Origin: Platerodrilus igneus | Lineage: Eukaryota; Arthropoda; Insecta; Coleoptera; Lycidae | Reading direction: 5' to 3' | Assembly (NCBI GenBank): GCA_036346225.1 | Contig: JARFIW010001258.1 | Coordinates: forward strand, 1,225,676-1,289,675 | Length of the DNA stretch: 64,000 nucleotides | Part shown: positions 35,701 to 47,111 of the stretch, one piece after another | How positions within the stretch are numbered: the first letter of the stretch is position 1 | How the letters are laid out: the number at the start of each line of letters is the position of its first letter | Program-made: the position numbers and the translations under genes | The notes under the pieces: generated by a model | Database searches by the model: none | Told to the model about the DNA's origin: nothing | Seen by the model: only the letters and a program-made list of their open reading frames with translations

Positions 35701-36054
35701 GACTTAACTAAATTAATTTGTGTTGAAGTTATTCGTTTTTCTTTAAGACCTTCGAATTTACAAAAAATCAAAATATCTCGAATAATACAGTGTTTAGGTA
35801 TAGGACATAGGACATGTGTAAGATAGTTCATCTCATTTTTGATGCATACTCCAAAAATGAAATTAAATACATGATGTTCTATAAGAAAAAATATAACTTT
35901 GATACGCCACACTTTTTTGGGACTCCCTATATTTCAAAATAGTTTTAAACTGTAGTTCGTAATAACCCACATATTGTTGCTTAGACAAATGTTTTAAAAT
36001 TTTTTTCAGTTTAGCCGTAATGGACTGTCGCGCCAACCGAGAATCACCCTGTAT
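35701..36054. mobile_element. Single arm of a CAGGG-type element
   Basis: Ends CACCCTGTATA at 36046-36056 and holds, in the same order as the right arm of the second nest, a GATATTT...TATACCT motif (complement at 35771-35803), a decayed micro-module (about 35872-35928, ending GGGACTCCCTATA) and the terminal block. No left mate was found, so the rest was lost. Confidence 0.55.
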
Positions 36055-36065
36055 ATGTAATATAT

Positions 36066-37410
36066 ACAGGGTTATTACAAATGAAATAGACAGTTTGGAT
36101 AGGTTATAGAAAGTTTATTTTTGAAAAGTTAAGATTATTACTTATATGATTATAAAGAAGAAATGATTAAATTTTATTTAAAATTTTTACAAATGTGCAA
36201 TGTGTGCACCTTTGGTAACACGACAGATATCAACACGGTAGTCGAATTCTTGCCACACGCTATTAAGCATGTAACGGTCAACTGTAGCAAGAGCATTTGT
36301 GATACGTTGTTTAAGTTCGTCGATATCAACAGGAAGCGGTGGTATGAAAACTTTGTCTTTTACATAACCCCATAAGAAATAGTCGCAGGGCGTTAAATCT
36401 GGACTACGAGGTGGCCACGGCTTAAGCACAAGGTTTTCCTCACTTGCACGGCCGATCCATCGTCTAGGAAGATGTTCATCCAGATATTTTCTGACCTGTA
36501 AGTGCCAGTGAGGCGGAGCTCCATCTTGTACAAAAACGAAGTTATCACTATCTTCCTGTAGTTGAGGCATTAACCATTCGTGTAACATGCCCAGATAAAT
36601 TACTCCGGTTATTGCCACTTCGTGAAAGAAGAACGGCCCGTAAACCTTTTCACGAGATAAAACGCAAAGCACGTTAACTTTAGGGGAATCGCGTATATGC
36701 TGTAAAGTCGCTCTTGGGTTTTCTATGCCCCATATCCTTACATTATGTCTATTAACTTTTCCACTAATGTGAAAGGTACATTCGTCACTGAAAATTAGGC
36801 AATTAAAGAATGTGTCATCATTTTCGAGACATTGTTGCATCTCCAGACAAAAATTGTTACGTACGACTTTATCACCGGCATTTAAACTTTGTACTAACTG
36901 CAATTTATACGGTTTCATTTTCAAACGTCTCCGCAGAATTTTCCACACAGTAAGTTGATGAATTTGCAATTCTAAACTTGCTGATGTAGTCGATTGTCTT
37001 GGACTTCGTAAATAAACATCACGAACACTATCGATTTGTTCTTTTGTAACAGGAGGTCTTCCAGTACTCTTTCTTTTACACAGACATCCACTATTTTCGA
37101 AACGTTTATAACAGTCATAGATTGATTGCCTTGTTGGTGGTGTTTTACCGTATTTTGTTCTGAAATGACGCTGCACAACAGTAACAGACTTTGTTTTGGC
37201 TAATTCAAGAACACAATAAGCTTTCTCCACTTTAGTAGCGGTCATTTTGCTAGACTGGTCGTTGTTTTAACAGCAGTACCAACCTAACAGTTGTACCAAC
37301 ATAAACTTTAAGAAATTCCCTATAAACCTATCTCGCTTACTATATTCAAATACACCAGTCTGATTTTTTAAAGGCTATCCAAACTGTCTATTTCATTTGT
37401 AATAACCCTG
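36066..37410 (-). mobile_element. Intact mariner-like element, 1345 bp
   Basis: Perfect 36-bp inverted repeats (36066-36101 and 37375-37410), starting CAGGGTTATTACAAATGAAA, with TA at 36064-36065 and 37411-37412. One uninterrupted transposase gene fills most of the interior. Identical repeats and an intact gene suggest recent insertion and possible activity. Confidence 0.92.
36187..37245 (-). CDS. Mariner-like transposase, 352 aa, intact
   Basis: Cut-and-paste transposase that would bind the 36-bp inverted repeats around it and insert at TA. The N-terminus (residues 1-60) is a helix-turn-helix of the DUF4817 kind, with KYGKTPPTRQSIYDCYKRF; residues 61-120 form a second one (GRPPVTKEQID, TVWKILRRRLKMKPYKLQL). 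The catalytic domain has D154 in IFSDECTFH, D241 in FVQDGAPPH and D288 in SPDLTPCDYFLWG. Between D241 and D288 I count 46 residues (41 if D283 of SPD is used). The C-terminus ends DICRVTKGAHIAHL, typical of this lineage. The ATG at 37243-37245 lies 130 bp inside the element. The minus-strand stop lies 121 bp before the other end. No frameshift or internal stop is present, and it is the only intact gene in the window. Confidence 0.93.
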   Translation of the reverse strand: MTATKVEKAYCVLELAKTKSVTVVQRHFRTKYGKTPPTRQSIYDCYKRFENSGCLCKRKSTGRPPVTKEQIDSVRDVYLRSPRQSTTSASLELQIHQLTVWKILRRRLKMKPYKLQLVQSLNAGDKVVRNNFCLEMQQCLENDDTFFNCLIFSDECTFHISGKVNRHNVRIWGIENPRATLQHIRDSPKVNVLCVLSREKVYGPFFFHEVAITGVIYLGMLHEWLMPQLQEDSDNFVFVQDGAPPHWHLQVRKYLDEHLPRRWIGRASEENLVLKPWPPRSPDLTPCDYFLWGYVKDKVFIPPLPVDIDELKQRITNALATVDRYMLNSVWQEFDYRVDICRVTKGAHIAHL

Positions 37411-37428
37411 TATTTTATGTTTATAGAA

Positions 37429-39637
37429 TGCTGTGATCCATGTATAAAATCGAGCCTCACGAATTGGGCGTCAAGAATGCTGTGAAACCACCAAAATCCG
37501 GGTACTCCGCTTTTCGAATCGAGCCTCACGAATTGGGCGTCAAGAATGCTGTGAAACCACCAAAAAGCTATTAATTTAACTGGTCCGTTGACTTTCTTCT
37601 GTTACTCGCCTCTTTACTCTTTTCCGCCTCGGCTGCTCACCTAGTTAAACCTTCATCCTCTTTCATAAAAACAAACAAACGCATTCCTACCACAAACATC
37701 AACGTTAACTCTATTTACATCAATATTCACAATACATTAAAATTTCAAAATTAAAATTCAGCATAAATTTCAGTATCAGAAAATTTCAAGATTAAATTTG
37801 TTATCATTTTAAAGTGCATCCAGAATTAAAGTCCTTGTAGGATGCCTACTAATTACTATAACAATATATGCAGACCTGAGTCTGAGTACAAAGGAGCATC
37901 TACCACCCTTTACGTTAATTAACCAGGTTCGTCTAATTGAACTCAAAGACATACCCAAATTTTCATCATAATCCAGAACATCAATACTAAATACCCTTTC
38001 TACTTAAACAAGCAAATTTCACCTTAAAATTAAAATTTTATTGTTAGTACAATTTCACTACTGTCCATTTTAAGTAAATCAATTATAAAGTTATTCAACA
38101 CACACCAAAATATCAAAATCCAACAACAAAGCATAAGTTACCTGAAGGTTAATGCACTCGTGGCCCCAATGTATATCGTCCTCTGTTAATCACACCATTC
38201 CAACTGGGTTATATTTAAGGCTTCTGATTCTCAACGCTTTTAAAATTTTCTCCATCACCATTCATCTAAAGTTGTTTCAGGGCTTTTCCGGAACTCATCT
38301 GTGTATATCTGAACATTGTTTTGTGGATCCAGTCATGTTTACAAACCATTTAATTATTAACACCCCCGAAAAATAACAAAGAAATTCATACTTCTTTCAC
38401 CAATATACGCCAAAACTGCCTACTTTTGTGTATTCATTTGTCGTTGTAAATTTTACTAATTGGTACAGTGATACTAAACTTTATTACCTTGTATCTTCTT
38501 TTCTAAGTGCACTAAAGTACATTCATTGTAGCACGTAAAGAACAAACTGTTTTAAATCACCAAAATATACGAGCAAACTTTAAATTATTTAATCAAAATC
38601 GGAAAACTAAAAAGCACTGTTTAACGCATTGAATCAAGTCGAAAATCTAAGAGAGCTTGTTCATATTAACCTGGGTATATATAGAGGTTAGCCTGTCTGT
38701 CGGTCTAGTCCCCAAAACGGACAATTCTTCAGAATTTCGCATGCTAGGTTCCCATTCCGCAGCCCGGCATGCGATTTTACGAAATTTGCACTCGCCCCAG
38801 TTAAATCTCAGAAATTTCGACACGGCTCGCAACGTCTGGAAATAACTAATTGAATTTTATACAGAAATGTTATTTTTACCTTTCAAGTTTGCCTTTTACT
38901 TTCAACCAATCGCAACCCAGTGACGTTGCTCCACTTACGCCTTTTACTATATGTGTCTCTGTCTTGCGCATATTATCTGTCTCTATCTACCCTGTTCTTA
39001 TTGGTGCAAATTGATATTCTTTATTATCGATTATTTCAGTCCATGTGGACTGTGAAATAACCCACCTTTAGCATTTCCCGTAACTATTATGCGACGGTTT
39101 CTCCAACATTCTCTGTAACCATTAATTATCTGCAAAATTTACACAGAATGAGCTTTTTTAAAAATACGCAGGTGTTTAAACATAATACTTCTAAATAACA
39201 CTTCTACGATTTGCATTTTATTGGGTTTTTACAAGTTTTTATAGATATTATATGTTACTAACGGTTCAATTAACTCCAATTAAAATAATACCCTTTAATT
39301 TTTAGTGAATCCTAATTAAATATTCAATTATTATCTGTACATTTTGTTTAATACCGGTTACTTAAAATAGAGTTAATTAATATAAATTTTGCACGTAATT
39401 TCTCTTTGTTTCTTTACTAGGAATAACTAAATTACACGTAGAGCTTTTTAATACTGCTTCCTTTTTTTATAGCAAGCGTCTTGTAGATGATTTAAATCTC
39501 TTATGTTTAATGAAACGAATGAATTTTTATGCTTCACGGTTTTTTAATAACGCCTACTTTTTCCCAAAGCTTCTACACGGTGATTAAAATTATTTGATGT
39601 GATTACTTAATTTTCTACCCTGGTCTAAATATGAGTA
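37429..39637 (-). repeat. 3' LTR of family A element
   Basis: In sense (minus) orientation it begins TACTCATATTTAG right after the purine tract and ends ATCACAGCA. Compared with the other LTR it shows only scattered single-base changes and one-base indels over about 2.2 kb, so insertion was fairly recent. Units at 37450-37496 and 37519-37565 repeat a primer-binding-site-like block plus the LTR terminus. Confidence 0.85.
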
Positions 39638-39699
39638 TTTTCCCCCTATTTGAATACAAATAATCCCACTTATTTGAATTCAAATATAAAATATTTAAA

Positions 39700-40250
39700 C
39701 CGCAAACAAAATTTACAAAAAAAAAATGCCTATCTCTCTCTACCCTTATCTATCTAACTTACCTAACTTATCCAATCAAAATTTATTTACACCTGTCCTA
39801 TATCCCTATCTTATTCCTAACTCTCACCTAATTTCATAAAATGAAATTATCCCTAACTTCATCCTACTTATCCATCTAATCCTATATACATCCTATATAC
39901 CTATCCTATTCCTAACTTTTAACTAATCTTCCCTATACTTCACTTCCCCCTACCTAATCCTAAATACCTATCCTATTCTTATTCTATTCCTAACTCGCCA
40001 CTAATCTTATATGAAATATCTATACTTAACCTATCTTATTTTCTTCCTACATTTACTCTTTATTCTCATCCTAAACCTATTTCTAATTATCTCCCATATT
40101 TATCCTATACCTAGCTTTATTTTCTATACACACCTACTTCTACTCTTCTATATACACCTATTCTATCCCTATCCTATTTAAATTCCTATATCTATACTAA
40201 AATTCACCTATCTCTATCCTTTGTTCATCAAGTTATTTAAATCTAACTCT
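39700..40250 (-). repeat. Pyrimidine-rich degenerate repeat in the family A interior
   Basis: The plus strand is built of variants of CCTATCCTATTCCTAACT over about 500 bp. It follows directly on the truncated reverse transcriptase and precedes the purine tract, so it replaces the missing 3' part of pol. Confidence 0.7.
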
Positions 40251-40724
40251 CTTCTTGACCCTCCAAGTCTTTCTTCTCACCATCCTAATACTCTTCATCC
40301 CTATTTCTCCCCCTTCTATATCTATACTTATCATCCCTATTATCTCACATACAATAAACTTATCCCTATTATCCTTACTCTTAAATACTGCTTCTTCTTT
40401 AGTCCCTACACTTGTCTGTTTCTCATTTATTATTGTTTCCCTTTCTGCCGACAAACCAAACGATACTACCTTAAAATTATCGATTTTTCCCTCTACGGAA
40501 ACTCCTATGTACCTTCTAGAATGCTTGTGTAATGGAATCAGCCAGAATGAATTCCTTAAATCTTCTTTATTAAAAACAAACTTGCCATTTAACCTCGTCA
40601 AAAATGTGTCCATGGATGTTGGACAATGGAATTGCGGTTTGGTCCGTTGATTAATTTTTCGTGCATCTTTAATTAATTCTGCCTTCACCTGCTCCCGATA
40701 TGCTGCTGTTGCTTCTACCCCCAC
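40233..40724 (-). pseudogene. Reverse transcriptase fragment (family A pol)
   Basis: After a linker with REQVKAELIKDARKINQ, the frame shows the fingers/palm start of a Ty3/gypsy-type enzyme: GKFVFNKEDLRNSFWLIPL, HSRRYIGV and FKVVSFGLS. The catalytic YxDD region is not reached, because the frame then runs into the pyrimidine-rich repeat (coding EIGMKSIRMVRR on the other strand). It is a truncated, non-functional product. Confidence 0.7.
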
Positions 40725-41225
40725 TAATTCTGCATGTTTTGTACTAAAGCTTGAACCTCTACTATCCTATCCTCTGGACATCTTATTGTGTTGATCTGTT
40801 TAACCCTATCATCCTCTACCTCTACTACATTAATACTCAACCCCGTGTCATCCTCTGTGACTTCATAACTGCCCTTCCATGGCACTACCCTATCATTAAT
40901 CCTTATTACCTTCCGTTCCATATCTATCAAAACCCCTAACTTCATCATACAGTCAACACCTAAAATGCTCTGAAACTTCAGTCCAGGTACAATTACAAAC
41001 TCCTGTTCACAGCTTAAATCTCCTATATCTATCCTAAGCACCACAACACTATTTACTACAGCAAACTTCTTTTTATTTGGAGCTACTAAATGGCTACGCT
41101 TTATAGGCATAATTCTATCACAAACCTTATCCCTAATTTTGCTGACGAATTCCTCCGATATTAAACTCGCCTCTGCCCCTGTATCAAGTAATACTTCTAC
41201 ATTATTCTCAAAATTTCTAAATTAA
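40724..41225 (-). pseudogene. Retropepsin-like aspartic protease (family A)
   Basis: Frame with the active-site block VLLDTGAEASLISEEFV (about 41150-41200), then FVIVPGLKFQSILGVDCMM, the conserved C-terminal glycine/aspartate loop of retropepsins, and KLGVLIDMERKVIRI. It processes Gag-Pol in the particle in related elements. The domain itself looks intact and is continuous toward the reverse transcriptase fragment, but it lies in a deleted element. Confidence 0.78.
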
Positions 41226-41579
41226 TAATTGGCAAACATAATTTTCCTTAGTTTCTGGCTCTACTTCCTCCTCAATTTTGAAAAATTCACGTGGATGTTC
41301 ATATACATTTACACTGAAATCTAGTGGTCTGTCGCGTTCTAAAAATCCTGTCCAGGTCTGTTTTCCCTACTTGGTCCTGGTCTAGCCGTCACCTCAGCGT
41401 ATGTCCTAGGCGTTTCCACTCGTTCCGTGTCTGTATTAGCAGTCCCCTCATGTCCGGTGAACTATTCCTTCTGGTAGGTTCCGGTCTCGGTGCAGGTCCC
41501 CTTCCTAAACTATTACTTCTAACGTATGGTCGTCTCTGTTCCCAATTCTGTCGCTGGTATCCGTAACTATTCCCCTTCT

Positions 41580-42722
41580 AGCATAGTTGTCCCGTCTATT
41601 GTCAAACCTAACTGTGTTGATCTGTCTTTCCCTATTATCCCGAGGTCGTCCACTACTTACGTCGTCGTACCTCTGCAGGTATTCTAAAATATTTCTCTGT
41701 CCACTATGTTCTGTAGTGCTACGTGTTGTCTTACTTCTACCTCGAAGTGTCGTGATAAATACTTGATAATTTGTCGGTCCGTCAGTGGTGGGTTCAGTTG
41801 CTTTGCTATGCTATACTTGCGTATAGCATATTGCTCCTACTTCCTGAAAATTCTCCTTAAATTTCCCTGTGATTAAGTCGTCTCGTACCTGGTCTTGTCT
41901 GTGGTCACCCAGTAGTGCTTTAAAATCTGTCTTCAAAGTCCGTGTAGGTGTCTATGTCCTGTCCTACTAAATTGTACCATGCTTCCGCGTTGTCTTTCAA
42001 TAAAGCCTTTATCGTATTCAGTTTAGTCTGTTCGTCAAATAAATTTCCCACTAGATTTCTTACACTATTAATAAAAATTTGTGGATTTACCCTGTTATCG
42101 CCATAAAACTTCATGTGTTGGTCCAATGATACTCCACCTGTAGAAAATCTGGGACCATCCCCGTTAAATTTGACATGTTGTATTTAATACTACTAACTTC
42201 GCGTTCTACCCTGCCTAACTGATCCCTACATGAGTCCGTTACTTCAGTCATTTTACATTTATCTCTTCTTCACAAAAATGCGTACTTCGGACCTTAAATG
42301 TCCCATTTCCTGTCGAAGACCTGTAATATCACGCTCATTTTTATCTACCCTATTTTCAACTTCCCCCATCTTTACGGTAAGACTATTTTTAAACTCTGTA
42401 AATTCTTGAGTCGATTTTTCTATTTTATCCCCTAATTCCTGATTTAATTGGTCAAATTTTCGGTTGGACTCCTCCCTAGCTCTATTAGATTCATCGCTTA
42501 GCTGTTCTAATTTTCTGTTGGACTCCTCCTCGCTCTATTCGATTCTTCGTTCATTCTTTCAAGCATCCTCATTATCATTTCGTTTCCTTGATCCCCTGAT
42601 TCCGTCCTCGACTGATCTATACTGCCTCCAGCTTCTTCCATTTTAGAATTTTTCTCACACAATGCACTATCGTCACTTCCAATTTCCACTCCTTGACTCC
42701 TTAACCACTCTTTTCTCTGCAT
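41580..42722 (-). pseudogene. Gag remnant (family A)
   Basis: The N-terminal part (42722 to about 42250) opens MQRKEWLRSQGVEIGSDDSA and is strongly coiled-coil in character (MRMLERMNEESNRAR, then repeated ESNR units). The middle (42126-41920) shows a capsid-like core, KFYGDNRVNPQIFINSVRNL and AEAWYNLVG. Further fragments (EYLQRYD, RFDNRRDN) occur in shifted frames to about 41580. No CCHC knuckle is visible. The coiled-coil start resembles the gag remnant at 60005-60589. Confidence 0.65.
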
Positions 42723-42833
42723 ACGTTCTAATCACTCCAACACTCTAAAATACTCTTAAATTTATACACACACAGAAACTCTCTCTCAGATCGCCAGTTT
42801 CCTGGAATAAAATCACAAAAATTTTATTTGGAA

Positions 42834-42862
42834 CTCGAGCCTCACTTTTGGGTCGCCAAGAA
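42834..42862 (-). promoter_or_regulatory. Primer-binding site, tRNA-Lys-like
   Basis: In sense orientation, four bases after the LTR end, TGGCGACCCAAAAGTGAGGC then TCGAG. This resembles the complement of the tRNA-Lys 3' end (TGGCGCCCAACGTGGGGCTC) with substitutions and small indels. Confidence 0.6.
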
Positions 42863-45075
42863 TGCTGTGATCCATGTATAAAATCGAGCCTCACGAATTG
42901 GGCGTCAAGAATGCTGTGAAACCACCAAAATCCGGGTACTCCGCTTTTCGAATCGAGCCTCACGAATTGGGCGTCAAGAATGCTGTGAAACCACCAAAAA
43001 GCTATTAATTTAACTGGTCCGTTGACTTTCTTTTGTTACTCGCCTCTTTACTCTTTTCCGCCTCGGCTGCTCACCTGGTTAAACCTTCATCCTCTTTCAT
43101 AAAAACAAACAAACACATTCCTACCACAAACATCAACGTTAACTCTATTTACATCAATATTCACAATACATTAAAATTTCAAAATTAAAATTCAGCATAA
43201 ATTTCAGTATCAGAAAATTTCAAGATTAAATTTGTTATCATTTTAAAGTGCATCCAGAATTAAAGTCCTTGTAGGATGCCTACTAATTACTATAACAATA
43301 TATGCAGACCTGAGTCTGAGTACAAAGGAGCATCTACCACCCTTTACGTTAATTAACCAGGTTCGTCTAATTGAACTCAAAGACATACCCAAATTTTCAT
43401 CATAATCCAGAACATCAATACTAAATACCCCTTTCTACTTAAACAAGCAAATTTCACCTTAAAATTAAAATTTTATTGTTAGTACAATTTCACTACTGTC
43501 CATTTTAAGTAAATCAATTATAAAGTTATTCAACACACACCAAAATATCAAAATCCAACAACAAAGCATAAGTTACCTGAAGGTTAATGCACTCGTGGCC
43601 CCAATGTATATCGTCCTCTGTTAATCACACCATTCCAACTGGGTTATATTTAAGGCTTCTGATTCTCAACGCTTTTAAAATTTTCTCCATCACCATTCAT
43701 CTAAAGTTGTTTCAGGGCTTTTCCGGAACTCATCTGTGTATATCTGAACCTTGTTTTGTGGATCCAGTCATGTTTACGAAACATTTAATTATTAACACCC
43801 CCGAAAAATAACAAAGAAATTCATACTTCTTTCACCAATATACGCCAAAACTGCCTACTTTTGTGTATTCATTTGTCGTTGTAAATTTTACTAATTTGGT
43901 ACAGTGATACTAAACTTTATTACCTTGTATCTTCTTTTCTAAGTGCACTAAAGTACATTCATTGTAGCACGTAAAGAACAAACTGTTTTAAATCACCAAA
44001 ATATACGAGCAAACTTTAAATTATTTAATCAAAATCGGAAAACTAAAAAGCACTGTTTAACGCATTGAATCAAGTCGAAAATCTAAGAGAGCTTGTTCAT
44101 ATTAACCTGGGTATATATAGAGGTTAGCCTGTCTGTCGGTCTAGTCCCCAAAACGGACAATTCTTCAGAATTTCGCATGCTAGGTTCCCATTCCGCAGCC
44201 CGGCATGCGATTTTTACGAAATTTGCACTCGCCCCAGTTAAATCTCAGAAATTTCGACACGGCTCGCAACGTCTGGAAATAACTAATTGAATTTTATACA
44301 GAAATGTTATTTTTACCTTTCAAGTTTGCCTTTTACTTTCAACCAATCGCAACCCAGTGACGTTGCTTCACTCACGCCTTTTACTATATGTGTCTCTGTC
44401 TTGCGCATATTATCTGTCTCTATCTACCCTGTTCTTATTGGTGCAAATTGATATTCTTTATTATCGATTATTTCAGTCCACGTGGACTGTGAAATAACCC
44501 ACCTTTAGCATTTCCCGTAACTATTATGCGACGGTTTCTCCAACATTCTCTGTAACCATTAATTATCTGCAAAATTTACGCAGAATGAGCTTTTTTAAAA
44601 ATACGCAGGTGTTTAAACATAATACTTCTAAATAACACTTCTACGATTTGCATTTTATTGGGTTTTTACAAGTTTTTATAGATATTATATGTTACTAACG
44701 GGTTCAATTAACTCCAATTAAAATAATACCCTTTAATTTTTAGTGAATCCTAATTGAATATTCAATTATTATCAGTACATTTTGTTTAATACCGGTTACT
44801 TAAAATAGAGTTAATTAATATAAATTTTGCACGTAATTTCTCTTTGTTTCTTTACTAGGAATAATTAAATTACACGTAGAGCTTTTTAATACTGCTTCCT
44901 TTTTTTTTATAGCAAGCGTCTTGTAGATGATTTAAATCTCTTATGTTTAATGAAACGAATGAATTTTTATGCTTCACGGTTTTTTAATAACGCGTACTTT
45001 TTCCCAAAGCTTCTACACGGTGATTAAAATTATTTGATGTGATTATTTAATTTTCTACCCTGGTCTAAATATGAG

Positions 45076-45077
<2 letters not shown>
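42863..45077 (-). repeat. 5' LTR of family A element
   Basis: 2215 bp, matching the LTR at 37429-39637. Primer-binding-site-like units repeat at 42884 and 42953. It ends GAGTA against the TA tract at 45078. Confidence 0.85.

Positions 45078-45111
<34 letters not shown>
45078..45111. repeat. (TA)n tract
   Basis: Shared flank of the family A element and the family E LTR. Confidence 0.9.
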
Positions 45112-45113
<2 letters not shown>

Positions 45114-47068
45114 ACGTGATAAACAGGTCACGAGAGGTTATGGAAACCCAAATCCTATAAACAAAGCTCACCCAAATAGAAAGAATCCGGAGAGAGAATT
45201 GAAATTTCCGAAAATTCATTGATCCACCCTGTGTAAAATAAGCGTATTGCATGTACAAAGCCATTAAAGTCATCCGCGTTATTAAAAAATATTCCGGCGT
45301 GTGTGTAAATAATCATTCCAAGACATAAATACAAAGTCATTGAAAAGCAAAGCAAAACACATTTCCCGTATATTTTAAAGCCCCAATTTTCAATCAGTAA
45401 TACAGCTGCGTGCACAATAATCATTAAGATATAAATACAAAAGCCATTTAATCCGCGAATTTTATTAGCATGCAAGCAAATTGCAAGTTTGAATTGTTTA
45501 TGTAATAAACAATTTTGTGTTTAAAGAGATGCATTGGAACACATTTCATTTTCCGTGCATAAAATAATTATCCCGTGTGTAAAATATCCGCGTATAAACA
45601 ATATCTGGTTGCGTTTTCAAAGTACAGACAAGCCCTTATTAAATATGCGTGTAGAATTAACATTTTAATACACTTTAGGAGTTTTAAAATAAATATTAAT
45701 CCAGAACATTCGTGGATAATAAAGAATTTTCAAATACGTCATTTTTTACTGAGAAATGTTTTTAACCGTCACAAAACTTAAACGTCCTATTCAAAAAACT
45801 TGCGAGAACATAAAAATGTAATAAAAATCGATAAGAATTATTTATTCTTTTTCCATGAAAAAGGGAAGCAGCAGATCAACTCCGTGAGTTGGACAAGGAC
45901 AAACGGCACGCTTTGCAATGCTCGTGAATCATGCAATCTGACACTAATTAATCGTTAAATGCCGACATCCTTGTAAAATATTACATCGCGTAGGTTAGGA
46001 TTCGAATTAAATCGTGTAAAATTTAGAATCATGACGTAGTTAGATAATTTTTATATATAAAGCCCGAACTTGATTAGAAAGAATTTATTCATTTATTCGC
46101 GTCACCAAGTAATATGTAAGTTTCAATTTACGAGATCGGCGATGAAAAATTTCATATATTTGCGATTCATATTAAGACGTCGAAAATGATGCTTTGAGTA
46201 AAGTATGCGACATGCATACAGTATTTGACATTTAAAATGTAAGAATATAACTCTGAATAAATATGAAACATAATTAATTTTTTTAAAAGACTACGAGAAT
46301 CCTACGTTCTTCGATACAAAAGCGCCTCTGAAGTTAATTAATTAAAAATAAAAGAAGATGCACTTTAAAAATTAAGATTCTAAATGGATATTTAAAATTA
46401 TATGGACAAACTGGTAAACTGGGATTTAATGTTAATATAAAATGGAATCGGGAGGTATTTAATCGTTAATTACGAGTTGGATAAGCGCTATTTTACCATC
46501 ACAAGTATAAAACTTTGGTTCTTTGTTTGTTAATTTATCAAAATAATTGCATATTTTATAATTTAAATTTAGAATAAGTTCTAATTTTCTATTTGTGTAA
46601 GGATAATTTACTGCAAATTTTGAGGATGAAGTTCGAGGTATTTTGATCTTCACTAAACAGACTATCTGCCAAGAATTTTTGGTCAAACACCCTTACAAGC
46701 GTGGGAATAAAAGATGGATAGATTATTCGCCTATTAGTGTATCTGTGAATAAATATTAAGTAGGAATTTTGATTATTTTCTGTATAAACTGGAACTGGGA
46801 ATTGTTCTATAAATTGTTTTATATGAAAAAAAATATTTTGACTGTATTGATGTTTTTTGAGATTGCTGTATTTCATTTCACTTTGTAAATTCCATAGAAT
46901 AATTTTCGTTAAGCTAGCCAGACAAAGATAAGTTAGAAAGTAGGTGAGTTAGTAATTTCAAATTTACAATTTGTTGTACCGTGTCACAGCACTTCTTTAA
47001 CTCCTACTCCAAAGGAAGAGAGTAACACCAAATTTAGCGGCGCTCCAACGCGAGACCGTAACACAGCA
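45112..47068 (+). mobile_element. Probable solo LTR, family E (1957 bp)
   Basis: TG...CA ends (TGACGTGATAAACAGG and GTAACACAGCA) between two TA tracts. The first ~600 bp match, in inverted orientation, the sequence that ends at 50988 (both reading TATCACGTCAATA into a TA tract), so it is a repeat. Near the 3' end, ACCGTGTCACAGCA and ACCGTAACACAGCA are spaced about 80 bp apart with a tRNA-Lys-like GGCGCTCCAACG block between them. No coding similarity was found. Confidence 0.6.

Positions 47069-47108
<40 letters not shown>
47069..47108. repeat. (TA)n tract
   Basis: Shared flank of LTRs E and D. Confidence 0.9.

Positions 47109-47111
<3 letters not shown>

Larger units (their letters stand above)
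37429..45077 (-). mobile_element. LTR retrotransposon family A, Ty3/gypsy-type, internally deleted
   Basis: Two nearly identical LTRs of about 2.2 kb enclose a 3.2-kb interior read on the minus strand: primer-binding site, gag, protease, a start of reverse transcriptase, then a pyrimidine-rich block and a purine tract (AGGGGGAAAA, 39638-39648). Most of reverse transcriptase and all RNase H and integrase are missing, so it cannot move by itself. The right flank is a TA tract; the left flank is not, and no target duplication is visible. Confidence 0.85.

Noticed and set aside
35400..35711. 103-codon open frame before the CAGGG arm
   Set aside because: No family feature, and its end overlaps non-coding element sequence.
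37450..37565. CRISPR-like array from the two identical units in the LTR
   Set aside because: Only two units, eukaryotic context, and the units are explained as terminus plus primer-binding-site copies.
38152..38845. Frames repeated at 43587-44290 and 52166-52366
   Set aside because: Repetition reflects the three LTR copies; frames read against the element's sense and have no protein features.
40221..40650. Plus-strand frames of 103 and 131 codons
   Set aside because: Shadow frames opposite the reverse transcriptase fragment and pyrimidine-rich repeat.
46589..46876. 95-codon minus-strand frame
   Set aside because: No similarity recognised and it lies inside the TG...CA-bounded family E LTR.
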